A stretch of 64,000 nt of DNA from Rhynchospora pubera (GCA_028095005.1 CM051461.1:63655840-63719839); one strand, 5' to 3'. Positions 22,414-34,247 are shown, counted from the first letter of the stretch. Notes: generated from the sequence alone by a model not told the origin. Numbers and translations: made by a program.

Positions 22414-23320
22414 CCAGTTGCCTGTATGGAATTTTTTGTGCAGAACCTGAATGGTATTTTTGTGTATTTTCCAAAGGTTTTTATTATTATTATTTTCAGT
22501 TGTATGCACCGGTTGAAAAGACAAATTTGATTGCAATTAAGCACGATAGGTAGTACAGCCTTATTCTTTTGGTTAATTAATTGTATTTTAATTATTCAAT
22601 TTTAACATGTGAAACACTTTCTGTTTTCGTTGAGCATTAAAACATTGATAAAAACTGTCTGCTTTTCTCTATTGTACATTTTTATGGTCTTATGTTCTCT
22701 ATATTTGTATCACTCTACCTAGCTTCTGTACTTGTGCTATCCTTCAAGCCAGATTGCTATTCTTGCGAGTATGTACTCCTAATGGATTCATTAGCACAAT
22801 TAATTGTCTGGTATCTCACAATTAGTTTATTTCTTTTCTCAAGGTTTTGTTCATTTTTCCTGCTGCACCTGCCGAGGCTGTCATGTCGTGCTCTGGAGTT
22901 TGCAAAATGGATTATTAGATAATATCAAATTGTGACAGTATATATATTTTTTATTCGTTATTATTATTTTGTTTTGTAATTATCATGAATGATGTTTGTT
23001 ATCCCTAACTAAGGCTTAGGAGGTGAATAGGTACAATTTTAAGTTCTATACCTATTTGGACCATTTTACAGAAATTAACAATTCACACGAGCAAGCAATA
23101 ATATAAGTAAATAGGCAAGAGAGAGAGTCATGCAAACTTGATTACGCAATTCTTGATCCGTTAGGAATTGTTAGCCTTAGTCGTACACTCGTACGTTTAT
23201 GAGAATTTTGCAATCATGAAAAGGGTGCGTTCTATTCTATTTTGCAATGAATGAGACTACAATTTCGAACTGAATTGTCTCGTCACGATAACAGCTTGGA
23301 GGTGGATTGGTCTAACCAAC

Positions 23321-23512
23321 AATTCGAATTCGCTGTAGCGCGACACATGGTGCAGCTCACGTACGAGTCGTCTAATCTTGATCGGACGGTTCATTTTTTA
23401 CGGGCCTATTAATCTAGGTTACTTGTACGGGGTTCCTTTGTCCATTAGATCTTGATCAGACGGCCAGGGTGGCGCGCTACACCATGTGTCGGGCGCCACA
23501 GGATTTCAATTT
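23321..23512. mobile_element. 192 bp MULE-type MITE, core family copy 2
   Basis: An exact 11 bp duplication, GTCTAACCAAC, lies at 23310-23320 and 23513-23523. The inverted ends include GCGCGACACATGGTG and CACCATGTGTCG. The core has CGGGCCTATTAATCTAGG, as at 2296 and 49309. Its length is identical to copy 1. Confidence 0.75.
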
Positions 23513-23864
23513 GTCTAACCAACACAAACACTAGACCATTAAAAAAAGAACACTAGAATCCTTACGCAAACTAGGAGAATGATGCTCTCAACCAATATCA
23601 CTCAAAATCTAGCTATAAAGTATAAAATGATGTGGTGTTTGATTGAGACTAATTGATGATCTTAATGATTTTGTTTAGAAATGCTAAAAAAAAAAAATAT
23701 GAGAACTAGTTGATTTGAGCTCAAAGATAGATATTTTGCAAGTTTAGCAAGAGAGAATATCAATTGACAAAGATCAAAAAATTTTCAGGGCATTGCACAA
23801 CACTAAATATAACCATTGAAAAATCAAGCAGCTATTTTAAATACGCTCTAATCAAACGACTATT

Positions 23865-24079
23865 TTAATGTTGCGTTCTCTGTATTAGTTCATTTCATTT
23901 CAATTAAATTGAATTGATTTCCTTAGATCTGATTATATGGAAATTCCGATCAAGTGATGTCAAATCCGTTCATTTTTAATATAATCATTGAAAATTCAAT
24001 TCAATTGAAATAAATCCCACGTAAAAATAACAAAAAAAAATATTTTAATGACGGCCTAATACGGAGAACGCCACATTAA
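23865..24079. mobile_element. MITE with TTAATGT...GCGTTCTC inverted ends
   Basis: Left end TTAATGTTGCGTTCTCTG and right end inverse TTAATGTGGCGTTCTCCG match over about 24 bp. The interior contains the same AATTGAATTGAATT-like stretch as the element at 48274. No secure target duplication was seen. Confidence 0.5.
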
Positions 24080-24171
24080 AGAACTAACATATTTGGAGGA
24101 CAAAAATGAAAAAAAAAGGAGAATTGTTTTGCAGTCTAAAATAAATCAACATCAATCGGACACGTGTCTCT

Positions 24172-24322
24172 GGTACTGTTTGGATGCGTTGAGAAGAAGG
24201 TAGGAAGAAGAAAGAAGGAAAAAAAATAAATTATAAACAATCCAAACTCTTTACAAAGTTACACACTTCCCAATACTTCTTTTCACTTCTTCCCTTCTTC
24301 CCACACCTATCCAAACGAAGCC
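24172..24322. mobile_element. GTTTGGAT-type MITE
   Basis: Ends GGTACTGTTTGGATGCG and ATCCAAACGAAGCC, with the family interior AATCCAAACTC and TTACACACTTCCCAATA. It is diverged at the extreme ends, with no clear duplication. Confidence 0.65.
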
Positions 24323-25710
24323 TATGTTATAAAAGACATGTTATTATTATGTTTTTCTTTGAACAAGAGAGACCATACCCATCCCTTTTTTTTTGTATAT
24401 TTAATGAATGCGCTACTTAAATCTTTAACCTCTTAACTCTTAAAAAACAATCTAGCGCTCTTATCATTAAATTCTTCGGTCACATGCAAAAGATATATAT
24501 ATTGTTGTAAAATTCATTGTATATTTTCCATTCTTGTTTCAAATTTCAAAGTTTCAAGTTCCACTGCTAATTATTTGTGTGAGAACATATACGAGCACAG
24601 AGTGGACTATTTCATTCGTCAAATGTGATAATTTTTTATTAGCTAGTAGAGCACGACCTAGAACTGACGATTACGTTTTGAGAGGTAATAGGTCATGACC
24701 TTCTTTTGCGACAAACATAAACTAAATAATTTTTCAAAACGAAGAGGACAAAGTTTGAAATTCCACGATAATGTGCGAAGCGTGGGAATCGCTATTTAGT
24801 TTTACTATCCATTCTCTCATAATAGGCTCACACCAAACAAGTGGGCATTAATTTAGCTCCGCAATTCGTATTAATTGATTCTAAAATAACAACTTGTTGT
24901 TTCAAGCTTCAACCGTAGAATGAAATTTGTACACAAAATTTGTTTTTCTGTTTATTTTCAAGCATATCGGTTAATTGAGGAGAGCTCTTCTCAACTATAA
25001 ATATCTTAGGTCCCATTAACAAGTTGATAGTAATTTATGTGATATTGTTTACTTTAATTTAAACATGCATACTTTGTGCACAGATATTTCGATTCGCGTT
25101 TGATCCCAAAATTTTCTCCAAACTCAATTTCATCTCTTTTCATATGGCAGACTTTAAATAAAAAAAAAAGGCAAACTCTTCTCATATGGCAGCTTCAACT
25201 TTAACAGTATCCTAACAATACAATTAATACACTTTACCATAAATACTTTGTTATATATGCTAACAGGAACTTTTAATTTATTGAATAAATGCCAACACGA
25301 AGTTGTTTTGTTATTACTACATTTTATTAGTTGCAACGTAGTTTAGTACTGTCCAACTAAAATGTAATTAAATGCAATGTTTTCCTTTCGAAATCTAACA
25401 CATAAGTACATAACATATCACAAAACTCCCTCAGTAACAAACTCTAGACCCATATATTATGATCAAATTTTAGATAAATTAAGGTACGGAGAGTTGTAAA
25501 CCAGCTATTCTACCTCTAGTTCAATTTGATTACAACTTTATAAATTAAATTGAGCCATCGAGCTCAGATTAATTTAAACATGAATCGAGCTGGTGTTCTT
25601 AATGGGCTACATTACTTTTTGTATTTATTAATATTATCTTAAAATTTAAAGTGTGAAATAATTAATGTTGATTTTAGTTATATTTTTGTACTTGACAATA
25701 TTTCGTCAAA

Positions 25711-25845
25711 ATTTTTTGAAGATAAATTGGGGGTCAAGCCTCCCAACTTATTTTTAAATTAAATGTCTATGAAAAATCATCCAGTTGAGTTTTGAACATG
25801 CGACATTTTATTTAAGATGCATTGCTCTTTGTCAATTTTTGTAAA
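25711..25845 (-). mobile_element. Degenerate tRNA-type SINE, same family as 30508
   Basis: On the plus strand it shares GATAAATTGGGGGTCAAGCC, AAATTAAATGT and TTGCTCTTTGTCA with the intact copy at 30508. The box B region has decayed (GTTTTGAACATG). The possible short duplication around GTCAAAATTTTT is uncertain. Confidence 0.5.
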
Positions 25846-28676
25846 TTAAGTTGGAAAAAATTTTATATTTATATTTATACCTAAAAATTAAGATGTGTTG
25901 ATGGCTGCAAGTTTCAAATTGAATGAAATCATTATGTATCAATTACTTCCTAGTTGAACTCGATCGAGTTAACCGAATGATTTTAGTTTAATTTGAGCTC
26001 CCAATAGCCAAAATTCTAACCGAGTGAGTCAAGCTTGAGATAGAATCAATCAATTAATCAAATCAAGACTTTGATCTCTTCATCTCATCTTCAATAATTC
26101 ACAAAAAAAAAATAACAAAAAATAAATGATGATGATGATGGTTTCTGTTTTAGCATATAAGTCTAGCTATAAGCAAAAACAATCTAATTTCGCCAATGCG
26201 AGATTAAGTCATTAAATTGTCTCTAAAATTTAGTTGATGAACATTTTATAATTTGACTGAATTTCTTTTCTTTTTTTTTTTTTAGGCAAGCTGGATAGAA
26301 GCTATCCAGAAATTTTTTATTGAATTTCAGAACAGCAAATATAGCAAGTTTACATTCCAAAATAGTGCTCACATGATAACAGTTCACGAAAAAATTTCGG
26401 AAAATAAATTGCATACAAAATTATAGTTGTCACCGATTGGATCGTTAGGAATCGCTCATGAGTATAAACTGAGGAATATAAAAAAAATGTATAGTATCTA
26501 CCTTAATTAATTAAGTCCAAACACTATGATCAATAAGTATGAAGAGTCAAAAATTATTTTATTTATAAAATGATTAACGAAAAAAATGTATAATTGCTAT
26601 AATTGGTGCCATGTTACCCCAAAGGGATTGGTGGAGAGTTGTCTAAGCTAAGAATCTGTTCCTCTTCATTTTATGATGTTATATTATAGATTATATATTA
26701 TTGTAGGGTTTCAACGTAGGGGGTGTTGCGTCAAGGGTAACAAAATGTATACTCAAGGAACAAAATAAAATAATGTCATGCATTTTGATATGGGAACATT
26801 AAAGAATATAAAGCTGGATATTCCTCTAGATTTTTATTCTAATTTTGTTCCTTCATGTTGCTACTTGTTAGAGATGCAAACTTTGTCTGCTTGGAAAGAA
26901 ACGAGAGTTGCATTAGCTGCATGTGTCAGTTTTTTTTTGAAACACGTGTCAGTCTAACAACAAAAGAGTTAACTGACCAAACAAAAAAAAAAAATAATAA
27001 TTAATAACAACAAAAGAGAAAATGGCAAATATAGGAATTAATGCAGGTTAATTTCTCTGCGAATTGGTTAGTTATACTCATCATAAGCTAGCTAGATAAC
27101 AATTGTCATTTTGAAAAGCCTAGAATTTTTGAAAGGATGCCAAATTTCCAACTATTTATTTGGTTATAGATATTTTCTTTTCTTTTTGCCATACATATAT
27201 AAGGCCGCATAATTAAATTACAAGCCCTTTTGCTGACTGACTTAAATCTGCACAAACATGTCACTAACGATCATAAATATAAATTATTCCTTTACGGAAA
27301 AATATCTTTGAGCATCATTTGAGCGGTTTACATGCACATCCTCCTTGCTTTTATTTTAAATCAAAATATATAATTGTATTATTTATATGTTTCATAGGAA
27401 TTTAATTATTTCTGTTACTTTAGTCATCTTGCATGATGCATTGCTAGCTGCCAGTATTAAAGTTTACAATTGGATGATTTCTTAATCTGAAAAATAATTA
27501 GATCATTGACCAAGTTAGCCAATGTTTCACAAATTCCCGTCTCTAGGAATAACTTTCCACTTTTAAGATAGTTATTATTCTTGCTCTACAGCAATGTTGT
27601 CATAATTAATAGGGGAGCAACATACGCAGAGAAAATATCTGGGTGTCGGTTGTTTTATATATAATTCGTTGCATAAGAAAACAGTTACATGTAAGTTTCC
27701 TGCTTCCGCCGACTGAATTAAATTTTACACAATATTAATTAATAAATTAACATGCTTCATTATGAGGTATAAATTATATATTTATGTAAAAATATCTGAG
27801 GCAAGGATCATTTGAGTAATGTACATTGACAGCTCTCGATCTTGTTGTGTTTTGGTGTTGCATGTTATTACTATTACATGACATGTTATTTTATTGGCCA
27901 GGAACGGTGGTGTTGCATATATGTTTCATGGAATTTATATGTCGTCTCAAATACATCCTACAACCAGTCAACCACCATCACAGATCTGACTGCAACATTT
28001 TTTTTTTTCAAAAAAAAAAAAGGATCATTGACCTACTTAAGCCGATGCTTCAGTTATTGCATGCATGCAACAATATATACGAGGGGAAGGGCTCGAAAGA
28101 AGCCCAAAATTAAAACAGCGGCTGCAGTCAAGAATTTCGAAAATTAAAAATAGTCGGAAAAAAATTTACTTTTTTTCCCGGATAGCAAGTCAGCGGACGT
28201 AGTCACAATGAAGGTGCCCTCCTATATCTATAAAATTATGCTCGTCTTTTGAATAAATATAAAATATATCTCGTTCTAAATTTTATAAATATTATATCAC
28301 ATTCTAAAATTAAAATATGTTTTACACCATTTAAAAAAATATTTACCTCTATCTTTAAAGCGGCTATATTGTCTTCAGTTCAGACAAAAATTACTCAGTC
28401 GCCATTTAAATTACACGGAGTGTGGAGTTTATATCTTGCTCCTGACTTGATGAATCTGCTTCAGTTAAGATTTGATGCGGCTCTGTCCATTTTTCAACTA
28501 TGTTTGCATTTACAAGTAAGATATGCCAGCTGGAAGGGGAGGAACTTATTGGAGCTTAGCATTTGTAAGCAAAAGAAATCAGAGCTGATAACTGCAATCA
28601 AGAAGTCAAACAATCAAGCAATCAAGCAATTATATGCCAAAAATGGAAAAAAATTGCTGTCCAAAAAAGGAAAACG

Positions 28677-28906
28677 CGTTCCTCTCACCCCCGCGTCGCT
28701 CGCACCCTGCCTCACCCCCTCACGCGCATCTCTCCGTCGCTCTCACCCCACAGACCTTCGCACATCGTCGCCCTTAGCTGTCGCGCAACCCTTCCGTCGC
28801 CGGCGAGTAGCCCTGCCGTCGCCGTCGAGCAGCGCTGTCGTCGCCGTCGCGCAGCCCAGTCCAGCCCAGCCATGCCGTCGCCGTCGTCCAGCCCAGCCCA
28901 GCCTTT
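28677..28906. repeat. GC-rich block with CCGTCG / CGCCGTCG repeats
   Basis: About 230 bp of strongly GC- and CpG-rich DNA in an otherwise AT-rich region, built from repeats of CGCCGTCGC and CAGCCCAG. It directly precedes the 104 bp tandem array. It may be a captured promoter or coding piece. Confidence 0.6.
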
Positions 28907-28919
28907 ATCAGAATAAAAA

Positions 28920-29645
28920 ATTAAATATTATTTACTCCCTCACTTGTATTAAATACTTCCTTACTAATTATTTACTTCCCTATAGTTATTTAGTTACTCC
29001 CAAGCAACAGTAGAATTAGTTCTGAATGTTATTTACTCTCTTATACATATTAAATACTTCCTTACTGCTAATTATTTACTTCCTTATATTTATTTAGTTA
29101 CTCCCAAGCAACAGTAGAATCAGTTTTGAATGATATTTACTACCTTAAACATATTAGATACTCCTTTTATACTAGTTATTTACTCCCTTATAGCTATTTA
29201 GTTACTCCTAAACAACAACAGAATCAAATATGAATATTATTTACACCCTTACTTGTATTAAAAACTCTCTTACTACTAGTTATTTACTCCCTTATATTTA
29301 TTTAGTTACTCCCAAACAACAGTAGAATCAGTTCTGAATGTTATTTACTCCCTCATACATATTAGATACTCATTTCATACTAGTTATTTACTCCCTTATA
29401 GCTATTTAGTTACTCCCAAACAACAGCAGAATCAGATATGAATATTATTTATTCCGTTGTATATATTATTTACTCCCTTATGCTTATCAATTTCCTCCCT
29501 TATAGTAATTTAGTTACTCCCAAAAGACAGCAGAATCTGGTATGAATGTTATTTACTCCCTTATACATATTAGATACTCCCTTATCTGATTAATAAATAT
29601 CATCCCTTATAGTAATTTAGTTACTCTCAAGTTGTAACAGAACTA
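28920..29645. repeat. 104 bp tandem repeat array, about seven copies
   Basis: The word TAGTTACTCCC or a one-base variant starts at 28991, 29095, 29199, 29303, 29407, 29511 and 29618, so the period is 104 bp five times and then 107. Units also share TTATTTACTCCCTTATA and CAGAATCAG. Identity between units is moderate, so the array is old. No open reading frame runs through it. Confidence 0.9.
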
Positions 29646-29734
29646 GATCTAACCCTCTTTTCTCTTCGTATCCTTCTCGATTTCTACTTCTTTTTCCTCA
29701 ATCAGATCTGATTGGTATAGCAGAGGGAGCAGTG

Positions 29735-29960
29735 AGGGGAGGCGGAGGTGGAGGTGAGGCGGAGGCGGAGGCGGAGGAGAGGTGAGACGAACCAAAGGAG
29801 AGGCGGAGCCGGAGGAGAAGACAAGCGAAGGAGAGGCGGAGATGAGGCGGAGGCGGAGGCGAGACGGACAAGCGAAGGAGAGGCGGAGGAGGTGAGGCAG
29901 AGGCGGAGGCGAGACGGTCGTGAGGAGAGGGAAGCGAAGGAGGTGAAGATTTGAATCGGA
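29735..29960. repeat. GGCGGA-rich simple-sequence block
   Basis: Purine-rich imperfect repeats of GGCGGAGGC and GCGAAGGAG. Frames on both strands here give low-complexity Arg/Glu or Ser/Pro peptides and are artefacts of the repeat. With the GC-rich block it encloses the 104 bp array. Confidence 0.7.
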
Positions 29961-30507
29961 AGGCTGGATCTGAGACGGTGCATAGGGAATAGAATATATT
30001 CGCAGGATGAGGGTGAGGGTGAAGGTGAAGATGAGAGTGAGAGAGAGAGCGATAGCGTTCTGATTGCTTGATTGCACATATTGTTGATTAGTCTAAGTAA
30101 TTCCCGGTGGCGGAACTTATCGGATTTTACACTTATCGCTGCGTGACTAGCATTATGTGATATTGACGACCACATTTTGTCAATTGTCATTTTCATTTTT
30201 AGAAAAAAAAAGGTACAAGAAAAATGAGGTGAGCTGAGTTGTAACTGTTGGTTGAATGGACTTGTTGGTAGTGGAAGTATAACTACAGCTTTTACTAATA
30301 ACTAACTATTAATTATTGAATGAATAATCAGCCAACTACTCCTTGTGCAATTATGTTGATTATGAATTTGTAAAAGGTATTTTTCTTGCTTTTGGTTTTC
30401 TATAATCGTTATTATAAAACTACGTGATATGTCGGTATTTTCTAACAGAAAAAAGTATATTTTGAAAAGGTTTACTAATTTCGCAGGCTTTTATCACCGG
30501 AACCGTT

Positions 30508-30665
30508 TTTTTTTTTTTTAAGATAAATTGGAGGTCTAAGCCATCCAATTTATTTTTAAATTAAATGTTTATGAAAGACCCCCAAGCCGAATTTCGAACC
30601 TACGACTTTTCACTCAAGGAGTTAAGGTGTATTGTTCTTTGTCACTAGACCGAGAGCTGGTTCTC
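30508..30665 (-). mobile_element. tRNA-derived SINE with 15 bp target duplication
   Basis: On the minus strand the element starts near GAGCTCTCGGTCTAGTGAC (box A-like), has GGTTCGAAATTC (box B) and ends in a poly-A tail after TTTATCTTA. It is bracketed by ATCACCGGAACCGTT (30493-30507) and ATCACCGGTACCGTT (30666-30680), one mismatch in 15. This is a full SINE retrotransposition signature. Confidence 0.8.
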
Positions 30666-30680
30666 ATCACCGGTACCGTT

Positions 30681-32378
30681 ATTATAAATATTTTGTGGAT
30701 ACAGAATAGTGGACCAGTAATAATTAAAAGTAACATTAATTTATCTCCAGTTATGAAGAAATGGAGATGATGAGAGAAGTGAAAGTTCACAAAGTTGGGA
30801 CACTTGGCACTAGTGTGTTGAACTTGAATCAAACAAAGCAAAGCAGGACAAAATTGAGCACTTGAACTTCATCTCGAACAAAAGATAATTCGTGCGTGCG
30901 ATCAAAATTTCATGGTCCAGATTTTGATATTGACATTAGAATTTAATTACCCCCTTTCCCTTTTTTCAAAATTTATTTTGGATGGACATCAGAATTAGTC
31001 TTCAGTCTGACTGTCTGAGTCATAATTTGTGAAAGCTGCTAATTTAATTCTGACTCCCTTTTCAAACAAAGACTCTTGTGGCCACTCGCAACAATTTTTT
31101 GGATAAAATTGACTTGCCTTTCTTCTTCTTCATCTTCTGTTTTTTTTTTTAAAAAAAAAATCCAACTAGGACCAATGTCCTACCACTTCCATTTATCAGA
31201 AGCAAATGTTTACAATAGTAAAAACAAGAAGTAAAGGTGCGTCATAGCACTGGTACCCAAACAATGGGGCAATATAAGCCTACGGACGTTGTTTACTGTC
31301 AAAAAATTTTTTTTTAAAAATGGGGCAATATTTTTTTTTCTTTATTACCTCCCTCGGCATCATAGAATCATGATTACGAACTATTAATTACAGATGGATT
31401 TGCCTCCCTAAGTATCAGTATATCACTGCCCCTTGCTCTTACCACTTACCACTTACCAATCACCACTCGAACTAGCACTATTAACTACCTTTGTACTTTT
31501 AAAAATGCAAACGGACCTCTTTACATGTGCACCTTGCAAAATTACAAATTTTGTAATAATACACTCCAAACTTCCATTGCAATGTTTTGTTTGTACTTAT
31601 TCTGGAACTCATTTGTTTATTACCATGAATTTAAATTGTATTCTCTATTTCAGTTGTTCCTCATATCGCTTTTGCGCTGCAAATTTTATTGATTTCTGGT
31701 GGTTAAATTTAGACTATCAGCTTCAAAAAGAATCACCTGTTGCAATCTGTCTGAGAATATTCAATCTGTCTGAGAATATTAATTAAGATGACAATTTCGA
31801 TGTAAAAGGAAAGATTAACATGACACGGTTCAAGTGTTACAATTACAATTATTTAATAATCCTAACAAATGATGTTATTTGGTATTGCATGTTTTCCTAA
31901 ATTTTCTGTTGTTCTGTTATTTTTTTTTTCTATTTAGGGAAACTGAATTGTTCGGTTTCTTCCATAAGTTTTAGACTGTTACGCACTTCAAAACCCAAAC
32001 AAAAAAAAAAGGAAAAAATATAAAAGAATAAATTGTGCATTTTTAATAGTTTGAATAATTTGTCTCAAAGTTTAGCTAATTATTATGCACTTAGGCCAAG
32101 TGGAGATGTGCGACGGCTGTGAGCATGTACATTGAATTGAAATAAGTAAATGTTTGTTTTATTTATTTTATTTTTTTTTTAAACGTACATTCTAGTGAGA
32201 GCCAAGTCTTTATTCTATGTGAAGAATAAAGCATTTCTGAAGATTAATTTAAGAAATTGATAGCTTTTTGGAAACTATAAAAATGTTCATCCCAATTAAA
32301 TAATGTCCATTCAGTTGAAAAGGTGTAATTTTTATTTGAAAGAAATGACCGGTACTGGGGACTCAAATAACAATTATA
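30681..32378. other. Intergenic DNA upstream of the second ZAT gene
   Basis: No gene is supported. It includes the conserved block at 31358-31382. The 117-codon frame at 31433-31786 has a duplicated AATCTGTCTGAGAATATT near its end but no recognisable protein features. Confidence 0.45.
31358..31382 (+). promoter_or_regulatory. Conserved non-coding block, second ZAT copy
   Basis: The partner of 3822-3846, differing at one base, containing ATCATGATTACGAACT. It lies 1,823 bp upstream of the second ZAT start; part of the extra distance is the pair of MITEs inserted between them. Confidence 0.45.
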
Positions 32379-32527
32379 GGGTGCGTTTGGATAGGTGTGG
32401 GAAGAAGGGAAGAAGGGAAGAAGTGGGAAGAAGTATTGGGAAGTGTGTAACTTTGTGAAGAGTTTGGATTATTTATAATTTTTTTTTTCTTCTTCTTCTT
32501 CTTTCTTCCAACGATCCAAACGCACCC
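32379..32527 (+). mobile_element. GTTTGGAT-type MITE, left member of an inverted pair
   Basis: Ends GGGTGCGTTTGGAT and ATCCAAACGCACCC are perfect inverted repeats, flanked by ATA (32376-32378 and 32528-32530). The orientation is opposite to the next copy. Confidence 0.8.
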
Positions 32528-32538
32528 ATAGAAATATT

Positions 32539-32695
32539 GGGTGCGTTTGGATCGTTGGAAGAAAGAAGAAGAAGAAGGAAGAAAAAGAAAAAAAATTATA
32601 AACAATCCAAACTCTTCACAAAGTTACACACTTCCCAATATTTCTTCCCACTTCTTCCCTTCTTTCCTTCTTCCCACACCTATCCAAACGCACCC
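32539..32695 (-). mobile_element. GTTTGGAT-type MITE, right member of an inverted pair
   Basis: Identical ends to its neighbour, but the inner sequence is its reverse complement. Only 11 bp separate the two, so a transcript through 32379-32695 could form a stem of about 150 bp. It ends about 510 bp before the second ZAT start codon. Confidence 0.8.
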
Positions 32696-33069
32696 ATAGA
32701 AGTAGAAGGCAGCGTCAAAGCAAGTTTTGTCTTTCATGACAGTGGTCAATATGGTATTAAAAAAAAATAGTTGTGTTCACTTAAATTTAAAGAATTATGC
32801 ATTCTGAGTTTCTGGCTGAAAAAAAAAGACCACTCATTTTATGATGGGAAGGAAAACATGGATTTTTATAGTGAAACAAAGTGCAAAAGGTAAGAGTTAT
32901 TTAAGTAGATTGAACTGAGCAACTACCTACCATATCTGAAACCAACACATACACACCTCCAGGATATACTTGTACTTTTAACTGCCACATTCACCACACC
33001 AACCCATGAATGCGTCTACCCGGTTTTTATATCCTAATACTTTTATATTATAAAAGCAAACAGCGGGCC

Positions 33070-33078
33070 TATATATAA
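33070..33078 (+). promoter_or_regulatory. TATA box of the second ZAT gene
   Basis: TATATATAA lies about 130 bp upstream of the ATG, in the same position as in the first copy. The conserved block ACATTCACCACACCAACC near 32986-33005 lies about 70 bp further upstream. Confidence 0.6.
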
Positions 33079-33204
33079 CCCTCGAGCTCTCCTTCCTTCC
33101 TTCTCTCATTCATATTTTAATTCAGCAGCTAATTTCTTTTTTCTCTCCTGTCTTTAAGGCATTAACACTAATATCACTCAATCACATTTTCCTTTTCATT
33201 CATC

Positions 33205-33699
33205 ATGACTAACACCATGAAGAGCTTCATGATCCAACAAGCCGACGATGACCCTAAAGACATGGCGAACACTCTAATGCTTCTCTCAAAAAGCACCCAC
33301 AGCTGCAATGCTCGCATGTTCGAGTGCAAGACGTGCAACCGGCATTTCCCATCTTTCCAGGCATTGGGCGGCCACAGAGCCAGTCACAGGAAACCACGTC
33401 AAGCTAAAAATGAAGAGGCACAGCTTCTGGCAGAACCGAACAAGCCGCACGTGCATGAGTGCTCGATATGTGGAGTTGAGTTCTCCCTTGGCCAGGCACT
33501 GGGAGGTCACATGAGGCGACATCGAGCCAAGGGAGAAGGTGTGAATGTTAAGCAGGACAGGAAATGGGCCGGGTCGGGGTTGAATTTGGATTTGAATCTG
33601 GCTCCACCAGAGGTCGATGTGGACTTTCAGGAGGGGATAGATTCGGAATTGCAGCTTGACCTCAAAGAGAAGGTCAGATTTGTGCAATGGTTGGACTAG
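33205..33699 (+). CDS. ZAT11/ZAT12-like C2H2 repressor, paralogue of 5021-5518
   Basis: A single exon of 164 residues. Fingers: Cys41, Cys44, His57, His61 and Cys86, Cys89, His102, His106, both with QALGGH. The EAR motif LNLDLNLAPP lies at 126-135, and the C-terminus (EKVRFVQWLD) matches the first copy (EKVRFVEWLH). Start, length, promoter layout and an upstream block all agree with the gene at 5021, so the two are products of local duplication. Changes are spread over the linkers, while fingers and EAR motif are conserved, which suggests both are under selection. It is expected to act as a nuclear, stress-responsive repressor. Confidence 0.95.
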   Translation: MTNTMKSFMIQQADDDPKDMANTLMLLSKSTHSCNARMFECKTCNRHFPSFQALGGHRASHRKPRQAKNEEAQLLAEPNKPHVHECSICGVEFSLGQALGGHMRRHRAKGEGVNVKQDRKWAGSGLNLDLNLAPPEVDVDFQEGIDSELQLDLKEKVRFVQWLD

Positions 33700-34209
33700 A
33701 GGTAGGGGTAGGGGGTGACCTGTTATTGTTTTGCTTTGATTTCTATTTGCTTTCGGGTTAGAGTCCTTTAGTAGGTTCAACAGAATACACATTATCCCGC
33801 TACTCATACACATTATTGGTGAAGTGGCGGAAGTATTAATTTTAATATCTGTTTCGTGGCATGAGGAACAATTGGAAGTAGCATGGATTGTCGAATCAGT
33901 TCTCATCTTTCTACCTGCGCAAAACTCGTGAGAAAAAAGGGTCAAGTTTTACAAAGTGTGAATCTTTTTTCGTTTGTGTTTCTACAGCCGTAAAGTGAAA
34001 TAAAAATTTTAAAATCCTTTCGGGAAATGCTAGGCTGCCCATTAGTTGAAGCATAATTCAACTTTGAACTGACATGAAGTTTTCTAACATTGGACGAAAT
34101 TATGCAGAGAAATGTTTTGCACAAATATCTGCAGAAATAATCTGCATCAATATGCAAAATTTATTGCAAATAAAAGAAATACGATTACCATGTACATAAT
34201 GCACATTCC

Positions 34210-34247
34210 GCTGGGAGGCTTGACCCCCAATTTACCTTAAAAAAAAA
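34210..34247 (+). mobile_element. 38 bp 5'-truncated SINE tail with its own target duplication
   Basis: GGAGGCTTGACCCCCAATTT followed by ACCTT and poly-A is the 3' end of the SINE family seen at 30508. It is bracketed by an exact 14 bp repeat, ATAATGCACATTCC, at 34196-34209 and 34248-34261. It lies just past the 3' end of the dehydrogenase gene. Confidence 0.75.

Larger units (their letters stand above)
22414..28919. other. Gene-poor intergenic stretch
   Basis: After the ARF-GAP 3' untranslated region there is no supported gene. Beside the MITEs and SINE listed, a motif near 23010 (CTTAGGAGGTGAATAGGT) resembles the start of many plant copia-type repeats, but no paired long terminal repeat was found. 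Frames at 27826-28147 are short and featureless. The 254-codon frame at 28249-29013 runs into simple-sequence DNA and is probably chance. Confidence 0.5.

Noticed and set aside
22990..23060. Copia-like long terminal repeat start
   Set aside because: A familiar motif (AGGTGAATAGG) but no paired repeat, primer-binding site or coding region was found.
24756..24802. Possible Helitron 3' end (CCACG...CGTGG hairpin, then TTAG-T)
   Set aside because: The stem is only five pairs around a long loop and the CTRR motif is not intact.
28249..29013. 254-codon plus-strand frame
   Set aside because: The first part is AT-driven without recognisable features and the second part runs through the GC-rich simple repeat. 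No promoter, splice or family support.
29649..30196. Minus-strand Ser/Pro/Arg-rich frames of 142 and 164 codons
   Set aside because: They are translations of the GGCGGA simple repeat.
32363..32770. Frames of 77-81 codons over the MITE pair, and similar ones at 4151 and 54850
   Set aside because: The same peptides recur wherever the MITE occurs; they are repeat translations.
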